Assembly: GCA_018222405.1 (NCBI GenBank)
Contig: JAAFAI010000003.1
Location: forward strand, 186,001 to 250,000
Direction of reading: 5' to 3'
Length of the DNA stretch: 64,000 bases
Source: Gammaproteobacteria bacterium
Lineage (GTDB): Bacteria; Pseudomonadota; Gammaproteobacteria; Enterobacterales; Alteromonadaceae
The notes beneath the pieces were generated by a model, which was not told where the DNA came from, did no database searches, and was given only the letters and a program-made list of their open reading frames with translations. Both the position numbers and the translations under genes were made by a program. This document shows positions 36,452 through 49,800 of the stretch, piece after piece (the stretch's first letter is position 1; every line of letters starts with the position of its first letter).

Positions 36452-37900
36452 ATGACTATTCAATCGTTAGGTGTTGGTTCCGGGCTTGCGCTTGACGATC
36501 TGGTCGCGCAGTTGCTCAGTGCCGAGCGTGAACCAAAAGAAAAGCGCCTGAATGACAAGGAAGAAAAGATTGAGGCAGAAATTTCTGCCCTGGGTCAAAT
36601 TAAATCCAAGCTGTCCGATTTTAAAGATACGGTTGATGAAATGCGCCGTGACAGCGATATTAATGGTCGTGAACCTACCATAACGCATCCATCCGAAGAC
36701 AAGAAAATCTTTACTGCAGAAGCGTCTAACTCTGCATTGAGAGGGTCTTACGAGATAGCCGTTTCTGATCTGGCTTCCGGCTCGCGTATTGAAACGGCAG
36801 ATGCCGCCTTTTCAAGCTCAAATGATGCGGTGCTCACCGACGGGCTCGGTGATGCCAGCATGACATTTAAAATTAATAATACCGGCGAAAGTTTTGCCGT
36901 GACAGTTAAGCAAGGCATGACCCTGGCTCAGCTACGTGAGGCGATCAACAATAACGCTGATAACTTCGGTGTGAATGCCAATATTATTGATACCGGCACG
37001 GCATCAGGCGCGAAATTAGTTATTTCTTCTTCAGTTACTGGATTGAATAATGATCTGATGATCGTCAACGACGGCGACCGCGGTGAGCTGGATGCGTTAA
37101 CCACTAAGAAAGCTGATGAGACAACTAACAATCTGGTGCCTGTGAAAAATGCCGGTAATGCTAAGGCAACCATCGATGGTATCCCGGTAGAGAGTGCTAC
37201 GAATAAGTTTGAGAATACTATCCAGAATGTATCATTTGAGGCGACCAGCACATCCCCATTTGATGTTGATGGCAGTACCCGCCTTACCTCTACCCTTGAA
37301 ATCGGTTATGACCGTGAAGGGCTGGAAAAAAAAGTTCGCGATTTTGTCGATAATTACAATAAAATAATTAGTGAAATTAAGTCATTAACTCGTTACGGAG
37401 AGTCCGACCTGGAAGAGGACGGTGCCTTGGCTGGCGATTCATTGTTACGCGGAATCAGCAACGGACTGGCCGGTATTGCCGGATCCAGTGTGGCCAACTC
37501 ATCGCTCGGCAGTTTATTCGCTATCGGGGTCGAACTGAACTCTGATGGAGAGCTAGAAATTCCAGCAACTGATTTTGGCTTGGGCTCGGGTGAAGAGCGT
37601 TTAGCCGACGCTCTGGAAGATAATTTTGATGAAATTGCTAAGCTTTTTACAGACGAGAATGGCGGGATAGCCGTGCGCATGCACGAACTGACCAAGCAGT
37701 ATACTTCCTACAGTGGGCTGATTAGTTTACGGGAGCGGGCGGCAAGAGACGACAAAGACCAGATTGCAGATGATCGTGAAGCTTTCGAATTACGCATGGT
37801 GAATTACGAGCAAATTCTGCGTGATCGCTACCTTAACCTCGACCAGACGGTGGCGAGACTAAATCAAACCGGTTCTGCTTTATTGGCGGCACTAGGCTAG
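36452..37900 (+). CDS. fliD: filament cap protein FliD (HAP2)
   Basis: FliD caps the filament and helps flagellin insert. The 482-residue protein has the N-terminal FliD_N region (SLGVGSGLALDDLVAQLLSA then EREPKEKRLNDKEEKIEAEI). Central surface domains follow, and the C-terminal FliD_C ends in coiled coils (DREAFELRMVNYEQILRDRY, LNLDQTVARLNQTGSALLAAL). It follows flaG by nine bases and precedes fliS. Confidence 0.95.
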   Translation: MTIQSLGVGSGLALDDLVAQLLSAEREPKEKRLNDKEEKIEAEISALGQIKSKLSDFKDTVDEMRRDSDINGREPTITHPSEDKKIFTAEASNSALRGSYEIAVSDLASGSRIETADAAFSSSNDAVLTDGLGDASMTFKINNTGESFAVTVKQGMTLAQLREAINNNADNFGVNANIIDTGTASGAKLVISSSVTGLNNDLMIVNDGDRGELDALTTKKADETTNNLVPVKNAGNAKATIDGIPVESATNKFENTIQNVSFEATSTSPFDVDGSTRLTSTLEIGYDREGLEKKVRDFVDNYNKIISEIKSLTRYGESDLEEDGALAGDSLLRGISNGLAGIAGSSVANSSLGSLFAIGVELNSDGELEIPATDFGLGSGEERLADALEDNFDEIAKLFTDENGGIAVRMHELTKQYTSYSGLISLRERAARDDKDQIADDREAFELRMVNYEQILRDRYLNLDQTVARLNQTGSALLAALG

Positions 37901-37929
37901 TAACTGACATAATTATACGAGGACTTTTC

Positions 37930-38358
37930 ATGGCTCTTACCGGAATCAACGCTTATCGCAAAGGTAATCTGAAGCAGGATATTGCGAATGCTGACCCGCA
38001 TAAACTCACCCTGATGCTAATGCAGGGCGCGCTGGATCGTATTGCTTATGCCAAAGGCGCGATGGAGCGCCGAGAGTACGAGCTCAAGTCGCAGTATATC
38101 TCACGGGTTACCGCAATCCTGATTAATCTGCGCGATACTCTGGATTTAAAAACCGGCGGTGAAACGGCCGAAAATCTCTTTGCATTATACGATTATATGG
38201 TTGAGCGATTAAACCTGGCGCACGTTAAGAATGACTTGAAGATGCTGGATGAAGTGACTAACCTGTTAACACCAATTCGCGATGCGTGGGTTCAGATCCC
38301 TGAAGAAGCCAAACAGGAAGCTTTTGAGGCCCAGCGTCAAAAACGTCAAGCTGTGTGA
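37930..38358 (+). CDS. fliS: flagellin export chaperone FliS
   Basis: FliS binds the C-terminal helices of flagellin in the cytoplasm and prevents early polymerisation. The 142-residue protein is helical and carries the family pattern DPHKLTLMLMQGALDRIAYA, ISRVTAILINLRDTLDLKTG and ENLFALYDYMVERL. Its stop overlaps the start of the next gene by four bases (GTGA). Confidence 0.95.
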   Translation: MALTGINAYRKGNLKQDIANADPHKLTLMLMQGALDRIAYAKGAMERREYELKSQYISRVTAILINLRDTLDLKTGGETAENLFALYDYMVERLNLAHVKNDLKMLDEVTNLLTPIRDAWVQIPEEAKQEAFEAQRQKRQAV

Positions 38359-38672
38359 ACCTGAACGAACTGAATCACGAGTTAACGCCCGACGCACTGG
38401 GCGCTTTAAACGCGCAAATTATTGACGCTTTACCCCAGCCTGACGACGCCTCGTCAGGCTTCAAAACCTTCTACGAACTCATCGTTAAACGTGATGCACT
38501 GGTCCAGCAGATCCTGGCTGATGCTGAGCCGTTATTTGCTCAGGCTTTTGCTGAGAAAGAGCTGGTGGTTAATGACCAATTAAAGGAACTGGCGCAAACC
38601 TTGCTAAAGTCTGCTAAAGACGATGCGAGTCACTTTATACGTAGTCAGGCCGCTATCAAAAAGTACAAATAA
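38355..38672 (+). CDS. FliT-like flagellar chaperone
   Basis: This helical protein of 105 residues is translationally coupled to fliS (GTG start inside the TGA). Genes in this position encode FliT or the FlaJ-type protein of Vibrio, chaperones of FliD. The sequence is weakly conserved and I rely mainly on position, length, and the helical, charged composition (LIVKRDALVQQILADAEPLF). No zinc or membrane motif is seen. Confidence 0.6.
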   Translation: MNLNELNHELTPDALGALNAQIIDALPQPDDASSGFKTFYELIVKRDALVQQILADAEPLFAQAFAEKELVVNDQLKELAQTLLKSAKDDASHFIRSQAAIKKYK

Positions 38673-41128
<2,456 letters not shown>

Positions 41129-41132
<4 letters not shown>

Positions 41133-41833
41133 ATATTGCAGTGATCCCGGCCCGTGGTGGCAGTAAGCGGATCAAAGGAAAAAATGTCCGCCCTTTTGCC
41201 GGTAAACCGCTGATTGCTTATTCTATCGAGGCGGCAAAACAGTCTGGCGTGTTCGATGATATTGTGGTGTCGACCGATTCGCCCGAAATTGCCCGGGTCG
41301 CCAAAGCCTGGGGGGCAACGATGATCATTGAGCGGCCAGATGCGTTGTCGGACGACCATACCGGCACCTCGCCGGTGGTTCGCCATGCCATAGAAGGGTA
41401 TAGCGAAATCGTCGACAAACCGGATTTTGTGTGCTGCATCTATGCGACTGCCCCCTTCTTACAAGCTGATTTTCTGGCCGACGGGTTAGCTCGTTTGCAG
41501 GGAGCTCCGGCTATGCACTACGCCTTTTCGGTAACCACTTTCGACTTTCCCATTCAGCGCGCCATTCGGTTGGCAGGCGAGGGCGTTGAACCGGTGGATG
41601 CCGGTAATATGGGGATGCGCTCCCAGGATTTTGAAGAGTGCTACCATGATGCCGGTCAGTTTTACTGGGGGCACAGCAATGCCTGGTTAGCCCATCAGCC
41701 AATGTTTGCGCCGCATAGCATTCCGGTAGTATTGCCGCGCCATCTGGTGCAGGACATCGATACCATGGAAGACTGGACTCGAGCCGAACTGATGTACCTG
41801 GCCTATGTTAAAGGAGGCAGTGATGCACAGTAA
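41129..41833 (+). CDS. pseF: pseudaminic acid cytidylyltransferase PseF
   Basis: PseF activates pseudaminic acid with CTP to give CMP-Pse, the last step. The 234-residue protein has the CMP-nonulosonate signature IPARGGSKRIKGKNVRPF and the family segments VSTDSPEIA and CIYATAPFL. It starts at TTG 41129 within the pseC stop. A Shine-Dalgarno for pseI lies in its last codons. Confidence 0.95.
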
Positions 41834-42896
41834 CGGGCCGGCCAGTAAAATAAAGATTGGCAACCGTGAAATCGGTCGTGATACTGCGCCTTTTGTGATT
41901 GCGGAGCTAAGCGGTAATCACAGTCAGTCACTCGATACTGCGAGAGCCATGGTTAAAGCCGCCGCCGAGAGTGGTGCCCACGCCATCAAATTGCAGACCT
42001 ATACCGCCGACAGCATGACCCTCGATGTCATGGAAGCTGGTTTTGTTATTGAAGAAACCGATAGCCTCTGGCATGGCGCCAGCCTGTATAGCTTGTATCA
42101 AAAAGCAGCTACTCCATACGAGTGGCACAGTGAACTGTTCGACTATGCGAAATCGCTGGGGATGCTGGCCTTCAGTTCGCCCTTTGATGAGTCGGCGGTG
42201 GACTTCTTAGATGAACTGGACGTACCCTGCTTTAAAATCGCCTCCTTCGAATTAACTGACATTCCGCTAATCAAAAAAGCGGCCAGCAAAGGCAAGCCGC
42301 TGATCATGTCTACCGGGATGGCCAGTCTGAGTGAAATTGAGCTTGCGGTAGAGACCGCCAGAAACGCGGGTTGCGAAGAGATTATCCTGCTCAAATGCAC
42401 CAGTACGTATCCGGCTGAGCCGATAAACACTAATCTCAATACCATCCCCCATTTGCGCGACGCCTTTGGCTGTGAAGTGGGCCTCAGTGACCACACCGGT
42501 GGTATTGGTGCCGCGGTGGCCAGTGTGGCACTGGGGGCTAGCGTAATCGAAAAACACTTTGTACTGGATCGCAACGGCGGTGGCGTAGATGCGGCATTTT
42601 CACTGGAGCCGCAGGAACTTGCTGCGCTGGTAACAGAAACAGAACGGGCCTGGCAGGCGCTGGGACAAGTGAAGTACGGCGGTACCGTGGCAGAAGATAA
42701 AGCCAAACAATATCGCCGCTCTATATATGTGAGTCAGGATATTCAGCCGGGCGAACCGCTTGGCCCGAACAATCTGAAAATAGTTCGCCCGGCCTTTGGT
42801 CTGGCGCCAAAGCACTGGGATTATGTGTTGCATAAAAAAGCCAGTAGGTTTATCCGCAAAGGGACAGCCCTTAGCTGGGAGCATATCGGCGAATGA
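41823..42896 (+). CDS. pseI: pseudaminic acid synthase PseI
   Basis: PseI condenses the 6-deoxy-2,4-diacetamido-altrose with phosphoenolpyruvate, a NeuB-family reaction. The product from ATG 41823 has 357 residues with an N-terminal TIM barrel (VIAELSGNHSQSLDTARAMV, HAIKLQTYTADSMT, GLSDHTGG, EKHFVLDRNGGGVDAAFS) and a C-terminal SAF antifreeze-like domain. AGGAGG lies five bases before this ATG, so it is preferred to the upstream in-frame start at 41805. It overlaps pseF by 11 bases. Confidence 0.96.
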   Translation: MHSNGPASKIKIGNREIGRDTAPFVIAELSGNHSQSLDTARAMVKAAAESGAHAIKLQTYTADSMTLDVMEAGFVIEETDSLWHGASLYSLYQKAATPYEWHSELFDYAKSLGMLAFSSPFDESAVDFLDELDVPCFKIASFELTDIPLIKKAASKGKPLIMSTGMASLSEIELAVETARNAGCEEIILLKCTSTYPAEPINTNLNTIPHLRDAFGCEVGLSDHTGGIGAAVASVALGASVIEKHFVLDRNGGGVDAAFSLEPQELAALVTETERAWQALGQVKYGGTVAEDKAKQYRRSIYVSQDIQPGEPLGPNNLKIVRPAFGLAPKHWDYVLHKKASRFIRKGTALSWEHIGE

Positions 42897-43933
42897 GTGC
42901 TGTGCTATTTTGTACCGGCGGTTGCCGCGAAACCGGCATAGGCCATGTGATGCGTTGTCAGGCGCTTGCCCAGGCAGCAGCTGAACAAGGGCTGGATAGT
43001 TTGTTTGTTGTGAATGAGCCTGCCCGCCAATTTATCATTGAACGCCACGACTGGACGGGCCGGCTGATTTTAGCGGCCGATACCGAACAAGCCCTGGCCA
43101 GTCAGTTAACCGCTCTGGCCGCAGAGCATGCCGCGGTGGCCATTGTGCTTGATGGGTACGGTTTTAGCGAGTCGCTGCTGCGAGAGGTAAGTCACGCCGA
43201 TGCGCCGCTGGTGTTGCTTGATGACATCCGCCAACCGGGTTTTCAGTATGCTGACATTCTGTGTAACTCCGCCGGTGAAGCCTGGCGAGAGGAGTACACC
43301 CAGGCCAATCCGACCGCCATGCTATGTCTGGGGGCAAGATTCCGTTTACTGAGAAGAGAGTTTTCCGTTACCCAACCGTTACCGATTAATCAGCGTTTTA
43401 GTCTGACTATCAATATGGGAGGCAGCGATCCTTGCGGATTCACCTTACCGCTGCTCGAAGCGCTGACTGCCGCGCTGCCGGACGCGCCGTTAAGAGTGGT
43501 CACCGGTCCGGGCATGGCGGCGGATGCGCTTGATGCCTTAACCCGTTTCATTAACAAGAGTGATAGCGCGATTCAGCATGTACACAATTGTCAGGATATG
43601 GCCGATCTATGGATTAATGCCCGTCTTGCCGTGGTTGCCGCAGGCGGGAGTCAGTTTGAACTGGCGGCCTGTTTAACGCCTTCGGTGTTACTGACGGTAG
43701 CAGCAAATCAGCGCCAGGCGAGCCATGAAGCGGCCGGGCAGGACTGGTGTGAAGTTATGAATGCCGAAGACAATCTTGATTTAGATGCCCTGACAGCCAG
43801 CGTAAAAGCACTCTGGCAGGATGAAAGCCGCCTTGAAGCTATGTCCCGGGCGGCTTCTGAGGTCGCTGTCACCGATGGTGCCTGGCAACTGCTGGCTGCC
43901 ATTGCCGATTGGCGCAACAATCAGGCGGGGTAA
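42893..43933 (+). CDS. pseG: UDP-sugar hydrolase PseG
   Basis: PseG removes UDP from the bis-acetamido altrose intermediate before PseI acts. The 346-residue protein has a GT-B fold with the N-terminal GGCRETGIGHVMRCQALAQ and the MurG-like C-terminal NMGGSDPCGFTLPLLEAL and VAAGGSQFELAACL segments. It overlaps pseI by four bases (ATGA). Confidence 0.94.
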   Translation: MSAVLFCTGGCRETGIGHVMRCQALAQAAAEQGLDSLFVVNEPARQFIIERHDWTGRLILAADTEQALASQLTALAAEHAAVAIVLDGYGFSESLLREVSHADAPLVLLDDIRQPGFQYADILCNSAGEAWREEYTQANPTAMLCLGARFRLLRREFSVTQPLPINQRFSLTINMGGSDPCGFTLPLLEALTAALPDAPLRVVTGPGMAADALDALTRFINKSDSAIQHVHNCQDMADLWINARLAVVAAGGSQFELAACLTPSVLLTVAANQRQASHEAAGQDWCEVMNAEDNLDLDALTASVKALWQDESRLEAMSRAASEVAVTDGAWQLLAAIADWRNNQAG

Positions 43934-43934
43934 A

Positions 43935-44513
43935 ATGTTAAGTGACAAGCCGGTTAACCATTTTTCGCTCAGCGCCTATCAGGTAGAGCTGCTGCCGATG
44001 ACACAAGCCCATCAGGGCCTGCTGCGCAGCTGGCGTAATCAGGATGAAATTCGCCGCCAGATGTTGTCAGATGAGCTCATAAGTGAAGAACAACAACAGG
44101 CGTGGTTCAAAAAAACGCAGCTCGACCCGAAACAATTGCACTGGGTAATTAAATTTCGTGACCAGTTAATTGGTGCGACCAACGTTAAATCACTGGAAAA
44201 TGGTAACACCGTGGCCGAGGCTAGCTTACTTGAACCCGGTTTGTACATTGGCGAGCGGCGTTATCAGGGCAATATTGTCGCCTTTGCCCCCACACTGGCC
44301 ATGTACGACTTTTGTTTCGACCAACTTGGCACCCAACGATTCCGGGCGGTAGTTAAGCGCAGTAATCAAAACGCTTTGAGTTACAATCAGAAGCTCGGTT
44401 ATGCCATTGTCGAAAATGAGGAGCTGATGGTGCTCGAGCTGGATGTGGAAAATTATCGCCAGGCCACAGCGCCGATTAAACAGTTTTTATCACGCACTCG
44501 CAACGCGAAATAA
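43935..44513 (+). CDS. pseH: GNAT N-acetyltransferase, PseH-like
   Basis: PseH acetylates the 4-amino group of the altrose intermediate with acetyl-CoA. The 192-residue protein is a GNAT/RimJ-type acetyltransferase with RSWRNQDEIRRQM, YIGERRYQGNIVAFAPT and VVKRSNQNALSYNQKLGY (acetyl-CoA site and the RSNxxA motif). The identity as PseH rests on its place in the pathway. GGGG is four bases before ATG 43935; the open frame extends further upstream inside pseG. Confidence 0.88.
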   Translation: MLSDKPVNHFSLSAYQVELLPMTQAHQGLLRSWRNQDEIRRQMLSDELISEEQQQAWFKKTQLDPKQLHWVIKFRDQLIGATNVKSLENGNTVAEASLLEPGLYIGERRYQGNIVAFAPTLAMYDFCFDQLGTQRFRAVVKRSNQNALSYNQKLGYAIVENEELMVLELDVENYRQATAPIKQFLSRTRNAK

Positions 44514-44527
44514 GGAACGAGATACAC

Positions 44528-44770
44528 GTGGATACGCAACAACAATTACAACAAGCTTTTAGTGATGCGCTGGGGATCCCACCGGAAAAGATCACCGACG
44601 GACTCACTTACAATACCATCCCTGAGTGGGATTCTACGGCTCACATGGTGTTAATTGCTGAGTTAGAAAATGTGTTTGATGTGATGCTGGATACCGATGA
44701 CATTATTGACATGAGCTCGGTGGCTCAGGCCAAACTCATTTTACAAAAATACGATGTCAGCTTTGCCTAA
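44528..44770 (+). CDS. acyl carrier protein
   Basis: The 80-residue acidic helical protein has the phosphopantetheine attachment site Ser36 in EWDSTAHM and the following helix (LIAELENVFDVMLDTDDII). It carries an acyl group as a thioester on a 4'-phosphopantetheine arm. It is a dedicated ACP, not the housekeeping AcpP, since it sits between pseH and a FabG-like gene, with the ligase one gene further on. It starts at GTG 44528 and overlaps the next gene by 17 bases. Confidence 0.9.
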   Translation: MDTQQQLQQAFSDALGIPPEKITDGLTYNTIPEWDSTAHMVLIAELENVFDVMLDTDDIIDMSSVAQAKLILQKYDVSFA

Positions 44771-45518
44771 TACCGTTTTACAAAGTGCGTCTGTACTGGT
44801 TACCGGAGCAAGCGGCGGCATCGGCCAGGCGATTGTGGCCGCCTGCATAGAACGCGGTGCCACTGTGTTTGCCGGCGGACGCAACGAAGACGCGCTTGGC
44901 GCCATGCAGGAAACCTTTGGCAAAGCATTGCGGCCGCTGGTTTATGACGTGACCGACGAACTCGCGGTGAAAGATACATTCCGCCAACTGCAGCGCCAGG
45001 TTTCCGATGGCCTGGCTCCGCCGTTATTCGGGCTGGTGAATAATGCCGGGGCGATGCTCGAGTCGCCGTTATCGGTAACCAGCATGGACAAACTTAAACA
45101 GCAGCTCAATATTAACTTTCTCGCTCCTTATCAGCATATGCAACTGGCCAGCCGGTTAATGAGCCGCCTGCGCCGTGGCAGTATTGTAAATATTGTGTCG
45201 CAGGTCAGTGAGCAGGGTAGTAAAGGTATGAGCGCTTATGCGGCCAGTAAAGCAGCCCTGACTGGCGCAACCAAATCCCTGGCGAAAGAACTGGCCCCGG
45301 TGGGAATTCGGGTGAATGCGGTAGCCCCCGGTTTCATCGATACCCCGCTGACCGAACATTTTGATGACGAAGCCAGACAAAAAGTGCTGCAGCGAACGGT
45401 ATTGCAGCGTGCCGGTACTGCTAACGAAGTGGCTGACGCCGTACTCTATTTACTCTCCGAGCAGGCCGGTTATACCACCGGGCATGTGCTACCCGTTGAT
45501 GGACACTTTTGCCCATGA
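44754..45518 (+). CDS. FabG-like short-chain reductase (3-oxoacyl-ACP reductase family)
   Basis: The 254-residue SDR has the TGASGGIGQ dinucleotide motif, NNAG, the catalytic Ser of IVNIVSQVS and TyrxxxLys in MSAYAASKAAL, followed by the FabG-like VNAVAPGFIDTPLTEHF. It probably reduces a 3-oxoacyl group, giving a 3-hydroxyacyl thioester on the ACP encoded just upstream; the substrate is inferred. It overlaps the ligase gene by four bases (ATGA). Confidence 0.88.
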   Translation: MSALPNTVLQSASVLVTGASGGIGQAIVAACIERGATVFAGGRNEDALGAMQETFGKALRPLVYDVTDELAVKDTFRQLQRQVSDGLAPPLFGLVNNAGAMLESPLSVTSMDKLKQQLNINFLAPYQHMQLASRLMSRLRRGSIVNIVSQVSEQGSKGMSAYAASKAALTGATKSLAKELAPVGIRVNAVAPGFIDTPLTEHFDDEARQKVLQRTVLQRAGTANEVADAVLYLLSEQAGYTTGHVLPVDGHFCP

Positions 45519-46891
45519 GCCATGCAGAGCTAATGATCCCGTTTATTAAAGCCCACCGCCACTCAGAACATGTGGCACTGATGGATGACTCCGATAGTCT
45601 GACTTACCGCCAGCTAAGTGAGGCCGTAGAACGTCGAGCGCAAAACTGGCAGCAAATTGTTACCCTTCATCGCCCGGTGGTGATGATGCTCATTGATAAC
45701 AGTATCACCAGTGTGGTGGATTACTTAACCGCACTGAGTCTGGATTATGTGGTACTACTACTTAATCCCGAGTGTACGCTGGCCACCCGTGAACAATATG
45801 CACAGGCATTAATGCCCAATGCGGTAATTGGTGATGGCACTGTTACCCTTTTGCATAACGAACCACTGCCAACAGATGCCCGACTAAGCCTGTTGTTATC
45901 TACTTCCGGTAGCACCGGCGCCGGCAAGTGCGTGGCGCTCTCGCAACGTAACCTGAGGGCGAACTGTGATGCCATTTTAAAGTATCTGCCCATTGTGGCA
46001 GAGGATATTACGCTGGCTACCCTGCCGCTTAGTTATTCTTATGGCCTGTCGGTTTTGCACACGCATCTTAAAGCAGGCGCAACTATCTGTTTTACCCGCC
46101 ACAGTGTGTTTGATAAAGCGTTCTGGGAGGTGGTAAAAAGCCGTCCTGTAACATCGCTGGCGGGTGTGCCGTCTTTTTACGAAATGCTGCTTCGGCTGCG
46201 TTTTACCCGTATGGCATTACCGGCCCTTCGCTATTTCACTCAGGCCGGCGGTAAACTGGCCGAGGCCCATGTGACCAGCCTGGCCGAGTACGCAACACAA
46301 ACCGATAAAGCATTTTATGTGATGTACGGCCAAACCGAGGCCACCGCCCGTATGGCTTACCTGGCGCCGGATAAGGTATTGCAAAAGCCCGGTGCCATGG
46401 GGCAGGCGATTGCCGGAGGCGAGTTTAAGCTGACAGGCGCAAACCAGTCAGATGGTGAAGGAGAGCTTTGCTATCGCGGTGACAATGTTATGCTGGGCTA
46501 CGTCGCCGACGCAGCTGATTTGGCCGCATTTTCGCCATCTGAATGGCTGGCCACCGGCGATCTGGCAGTCTGTGACGCCGAGGGTGATTACACAATTACC
46601 GGCCGCACCAAGCGAATGATCAAAGTTGCCGGCGAACGGGTTAATTTGGATACCATGGAAAGCCGTTTTAGCACGGCAAAGATGGTGGTCCGGTGCATTG
46701 GGTCAGACGATAAGCTTACGGTGGTAGCACTGGCGACGCAGTTAGACGAGCTAATGGACTACATCAACAATCAGCAGATATTGCCGCGACGCAATATTCT
46801 TCTGGGGGTGGTGGAAGACTGGCCACTGCTGGCCAATGGAAAAGTTGATTATCAGCGTTTGCAGCAAATCCTGGTTGAGAAAACATGTTAA
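45515..46891 (+). CDS. AMP-forming acyl-CoA/acyl-ACP ligase
   Basis: The 458-residue protein is an ANL-superfamily ligase that activates a carboxylic acid with ATP. The P-loop STSGSTGAGK is at about 129-138, the A5 motif YGQTEATARM near 270, the A7 TGDLAV near 350 and A8 GRTKRMIKVAGERVN near 363. A terminal catalytic Lys is in LANGKVDYQRL. The substrate is not known, but the adjacent ACP and reductase make an acyl or hydroxyacyl group likely. The C-terminal domain is short. An in-frame TTG at 45509 is less likely than ATG 45515. Confidence 0.88.
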   Translation: MSHAELMIPFIKAHRHSEHVALMDDSDSLTYRQLSEAVERRAQNWQQIVTLHRPVVMMLIDNSITSVVDYLTALSLDYVVLLLNPECTLATREQYAQALMPNAVIGDGTVTLLHNEPLPTDARLSLLLSTSGSTGAGKCVALSQRNLRANCDAILKYLPIVAEDITLATLPLSYSYGLSVLHTHLKAGATICFTRHSVFDKAFWEVVKSRPVTSLAGVPSFYEMLLRLRFTRMALPALRYFTQAGGKLAEAHVTSLAEYATQTDKAFYVMYGQTEATARMAYLAPDKVLQKPGAMGQAIAGGEFKLTGANQSDGEGELCYRGDNVMLGYVADAADLAAFSPSEWLATGDLAVCDAEGDYTITGRTKRMIKVAGERVNLDTMESRFSTAKMVVRCIGSDDKLTVVALATQLDELMDYINNQQILPRRNILLGVVEDWPLLANGKVDYQRLQQILVEKTC

Positions 46892-49800
46892 AGAATATCA
46901 AACATCATATCGACGACGATGAGGCCATACAATCGGCGCTGGAATCGGAACTGGCGCATACGCTGCAGCTACGCTTAAAAGAAAATATCCAGGCGTTTCA
47001 ACGCAATATTCCTAGTCTGTTGCCATTTGTCAGAACATCGATGAGCCAGAATATATCGATATTCTGTAATAAAAACGGTCAGCCAAACATTGTCGATTAT
47101 GGACTTGGCCGCGTACTGTACGGATTTGATCCACAGCAGGAAGTCAGTGATCAGGTTAACCACTTCCTGGCGCATAGTCCCAGGGTTGAGCTGGATGCCG
47201 ACGTATTGGCTGATATTCCGGCCCGGGCCAGCAGCATCGACGTTGACGGGTATCAGCGTTTAATGAGTTATCCTCCGTTACCTGACACGGCGGATGTGGT
47301 GGTGGTACTGGGCATTGGTCTGGGCGAGCACATTAAACAGTTACTGGCCGCTCGGACGATTAAAAATCTGGTTATCTATGAGCCGGAGCCGCAGTATTTT
47401 TCATGCTCAACCATGATTGGGCACTGGAAGGATATTTTTAATCTTGCCAATCAAAAAGGCACCGCGTTATTTATTCAACTGGAAAAGGACGGCCGCGATC
47501 TCGTTGATGATATGGATGAGCTCAGAGCGCACGTCGACTTTGATGGCTTTTACGTTTATCAGCACTATAACAGCCCGATTTTTAATTCTATCGCCTGTGA
47601 TCTGCGCGAGCGTCCGTGGCCAGAAATTAAACGCAAAGGCCTGAATATACAAACGACGTATAAACGGCAAAGTTTTGAGCCGCTGTGGTTAGATAGTGTG
47701 GCCCTGGAAGGTGCAGAATTAGCCCGGAATTCAGAGCAGCGCTTCGCCAAAAACCTGGCCGCCTTTAAGCATTACTTTCCGGATATTTATAACGAATTTA
47801 AAGACTACACGCCTGATACCTGGCTGACGGTTAAGGTCAGTGACGATGACTACAACCTGCTTAACCATAAAAGCCTGCATACCTGGTATGGCGACTCCGC
47901 CCGGCAAGAGTCTGACGCCGCTTACAACGCCTATGCAACGCACCCAAACCGTGATGGGCTGGTACTTGGGTATAACGGCACCAAATTACGGCATTACCTG
48001 CATTACAAGTTTGTGCTGGAAAGTGAAACCTTACTGCACTCCATCAGCGAACGGAACGGGGCCTTACCCGACACCATTAAGTCATTAATTATGTTTGGCT
48101 TAGGCGCTGGTTATCAGTTGCAGGCCTTGCTAGAGCAGCATCAGGTTGAAAAACTCTTTTTGTGCGAACCGAACAAAGACTTTTTTTACGCTTCACTCTA
48201 TGCCATCGACTGGCACGATATATTGCATAAAGTCGATGACGCCGGGTATCGGATTTACATAAATATTGGCGATGACGGCACACACTTATTCCGCGATCTG
48301 TTGAATCAGTTTTATGCCATAGGCCCTTATAACCTGGCGCAAACCTACTTTTATCAGGTGTATTACAATGCCGAACTAAACGGTGCCATTGCGCAACTGC
48401 GGGAGCAGTTACAGGTGGTGATCTCCATGGGCGAGTATTTCGATCACGCCTATTATGGTATTAATCACACCGTCGAGGGTTTATGTCGTAATTATCCGCA
48501 CTTACGCAATAATCCACAGCGTTTTTTAGCGGCCAGCCAGCAGGAGTGCCCGGTATTTATTGTCGGCAATGGTCCGTCACTGGATTATTCAATCGAGGTG
48601 ATTAAAGAATATCGCGAGCAGGCTATTGTGGTTAGTTGTGGCACGGCGTTGCAGGTGCTGCACCGCCATAATATTGTGCCCGATTTTCATGCCGAAATTG
48701 AACAAAACCGTTCGACATTCGACTGGGCGGTCCGCCTGGGGGATTTTGACTACTTAAAACAAATTACGTTGCTGTCGTGTAATGGCATTCACCCGGATAC
48801 CTGTGAGCTGTATGCCAATACCCTGATTTGTTTTAAAGATGGCGAGTCGTCGACGGTGTCGAATTTAAATATTCTGGGCAAGGACAATTTTTCCATTTTA
48901 AAATTTGCCTTCCCCACGGTGAGTAATTTTACACTTAACCTGTTTACCACCCTGGGTTTTCAGCAGTTATATCTGTTTGGGGTGGATTTGGGCTTTATTG
49001 ATAAAACCCACCATCATTCCAAACTATCCGGTTACTATGATGAAAAGGGCGAACCGCTTTACGATTATGAGGAAAAGAACAATACCGGTTTAATTGTGCC
49101 GGGTAATTTTCGCTCCTCAGTTAGCACCAAACATGAGTTTAAGGTCTCAAAAATGTTTATTGAGGACCTGCTGCGCACCTATAAAGGCGACTGTTACAAC
49201 ACCAGTGACGGCGCTAAGATTATCGGTACGCAGCCGCTCCCAATCGATAATGTGCTGATATTGTCATCGCCGCAGAATAAGCAGGCCGCCCTGGCGGTCA
49301 TGCATCAAAAAGCTTTTGCAGAAGTAGGCCATAATGATTATCTGGTTCGCTTTAATGAGCGCTATCAGCACGCGCGGATGAAGCAGGAACTGGCCGTCAT
49401 GACGGATAAGATTAGTGCGGTCATCGACGGTGAACAGGATGTGATGTGGCTTATTGAATACCTTAAGACGGAGTTGTTTAAGTCATATTCACAAGGTCGT
49501 TCCTTACTGTTTTATTATCTCTATGGCACCCTGAACTTTGCCAATGCCTTTTTATTAAAAGTAACGGCGTCTGACAGTAGCGAAGAAGCTCAGCGCGATG
49601 CCCTGGCCATTTTACTCAGACGCTTTAAGCAGTTTTCGGCCAAAATAAATGCCGACTTCTACAGCTTTGATATTACCTCTTCTTTTGGCGGGCTAAGAGA
49701 GCGTGAATACTTACGCAAACTGGAAAATCCGCCTGTGATAACACTGACGCGCCATTATGGCGGCACAGAACAGCAGGTTGTGCTTAATTATGTTAACTGG